Assembly: GCF_023238205.1 (NCBI RefSeq) | Contig: NZ_CP096659.1 | Span: 434,001-498,000, forward strand | DNA: 64,000 bases | DNA from: Halorussus limi | GTDB lineage: Archaea > Halobacteriota > Halobacteria > Halobacteriales > Haladaptataceae | Direction of reading: 5' to 3' | In this document: piece after piece, positions 63,876-64,000 of the stretch | Layout of the letters: every line of letters starts with the position of its first letter | How positions within the stretch are numbered: position 1 is the first letter of the stretch | Made by a program: the position numbers and the translations under genes | Notes under the pieces: generated by a model | Database searches by the model: none | Told to the model about the DNA's origin: nothing | Seen by the model: the letters and a program-made list of their open reading frames with translations, nothing else

Positions 63876-64000
63876 ATGGCCGAACAGACAGACATCGAGG
63901 AGCTAAAGCGAGGCAGCGAACTCGTCAAGCGCGGGTTCGCGCAGATGCAGAAGGGCGGAGTCATCATGGACGTGGTGAACCGCGAGCAGGCCCGCATCGC
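63876..64000 (+). CDS. pdxS: Pyridoxal 5'-phosphate synthase lyase subunit, 5' part
   Basis: The first 41 codons are visible. [20 protein letters not shown] (about 18-37) matches the highly conserved PdxS start. PdxS with PdxT makes PLP from ribose 5-phosphate, glyceraldehyde 3-phosphate and glutamine. The gene continues past the window end. Confidence 0.92.
   Translation, partial: MAEQTDIEELKRGSELVKRGFAQMQKGGVIMDVVNREQARI

Overview
The window is chromosomal DNA of an extremely halophilic archaeon (class Halobacteria). Coding GC is high, predicted proteins are strongly acidic, secreted proteins carry twin-arginine or lipobox signals, one surface protein has a PGF-CTERM-type anchor, many mRNAs look leaderless with a TATA-like box about 25-30 bases before the ATG, and the elongator tRNA-Met carries an intron. 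I cannot name the genus from the sequence.

Layout. 1-5040: end of a Rieske protein, tRNA-Val, and a tightly packed trpD-trpF-trpE-trpG operon. 5225-8970: a small membrane protein and a class II (B12-dependent) ribonucleotide reductase preceded by a 28-codon leader ORF. 9140-15985: an arylsulfotransferase-like protein, a micro zinc finger, a wHTH/membrane protein pair, a methionine-rich surface protein coupled to a molybdopterin oxidoreductase, a VTT/DedA protein and haloarchaea-specific proteins. 16305-19873: intron-containing tRNA-Met, then a lower-GC stretch of small membrane, lipoprotein and regulator genes. 20102-24249: aldo/keto reductase, EamA exporter, CBS protein, zinc finger, RNase H-like protein. 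24381-30415: a complete five-gene peptide/nickel-type ABC importer. 30605-37861: regulators, cyclophilin, tRNA-Leu, TrkA flanked by two stand-alone RAM proteins, an orphan E1-alpha dehydrogenase and an amidohydrolase. 38544-42065: nadA-nadB-nadC. 42069-43641: an AT-rich insert with a Tat-secreted halocin-like protein and a divergent membrane protein. 43651-54076: phosphoglycerate mutase, NurA and HerA repair proteins, a 7TM histidine kinase, UspA, a KaiC-like ATPase and NAD kinase. 54153-56481: mptA, whose 3' end is duplicated around an AT-rich 1.36-kb insert with an orphan DNA methyltransferase. 56564-64000: membrane proteins, pyrF, a HAD hydrolase, DUF2240, a CARF-like regulator convergent with an FRG-domain protein, DUF1405 and the start of pdxS.

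Functional threads. Tryptophan synthesis (trpDFEG), de novo NAD synthesis (nadABC) with NAD kinase further along, folate/pterin synthesis (mptA), pyrimidine synthesis (pyrF) and PLP synthesis (pdxS) make this a biosynthetic stretch. Between these housekeeping blocks lie small accessory insertions of lower GC. The most interesting are the mptA-targeted insertion, the methionine-rich protein/molybdoenzyme pair that resembles a bacterial envelope methionine-sulfoxide repair system, the halocin-like secreted protein with a divergent membrane partner, and the CARF-like/FRG pair. I saw no CRISPR array, integrase, intact insertion sequence, rRNA gene or replication origin.
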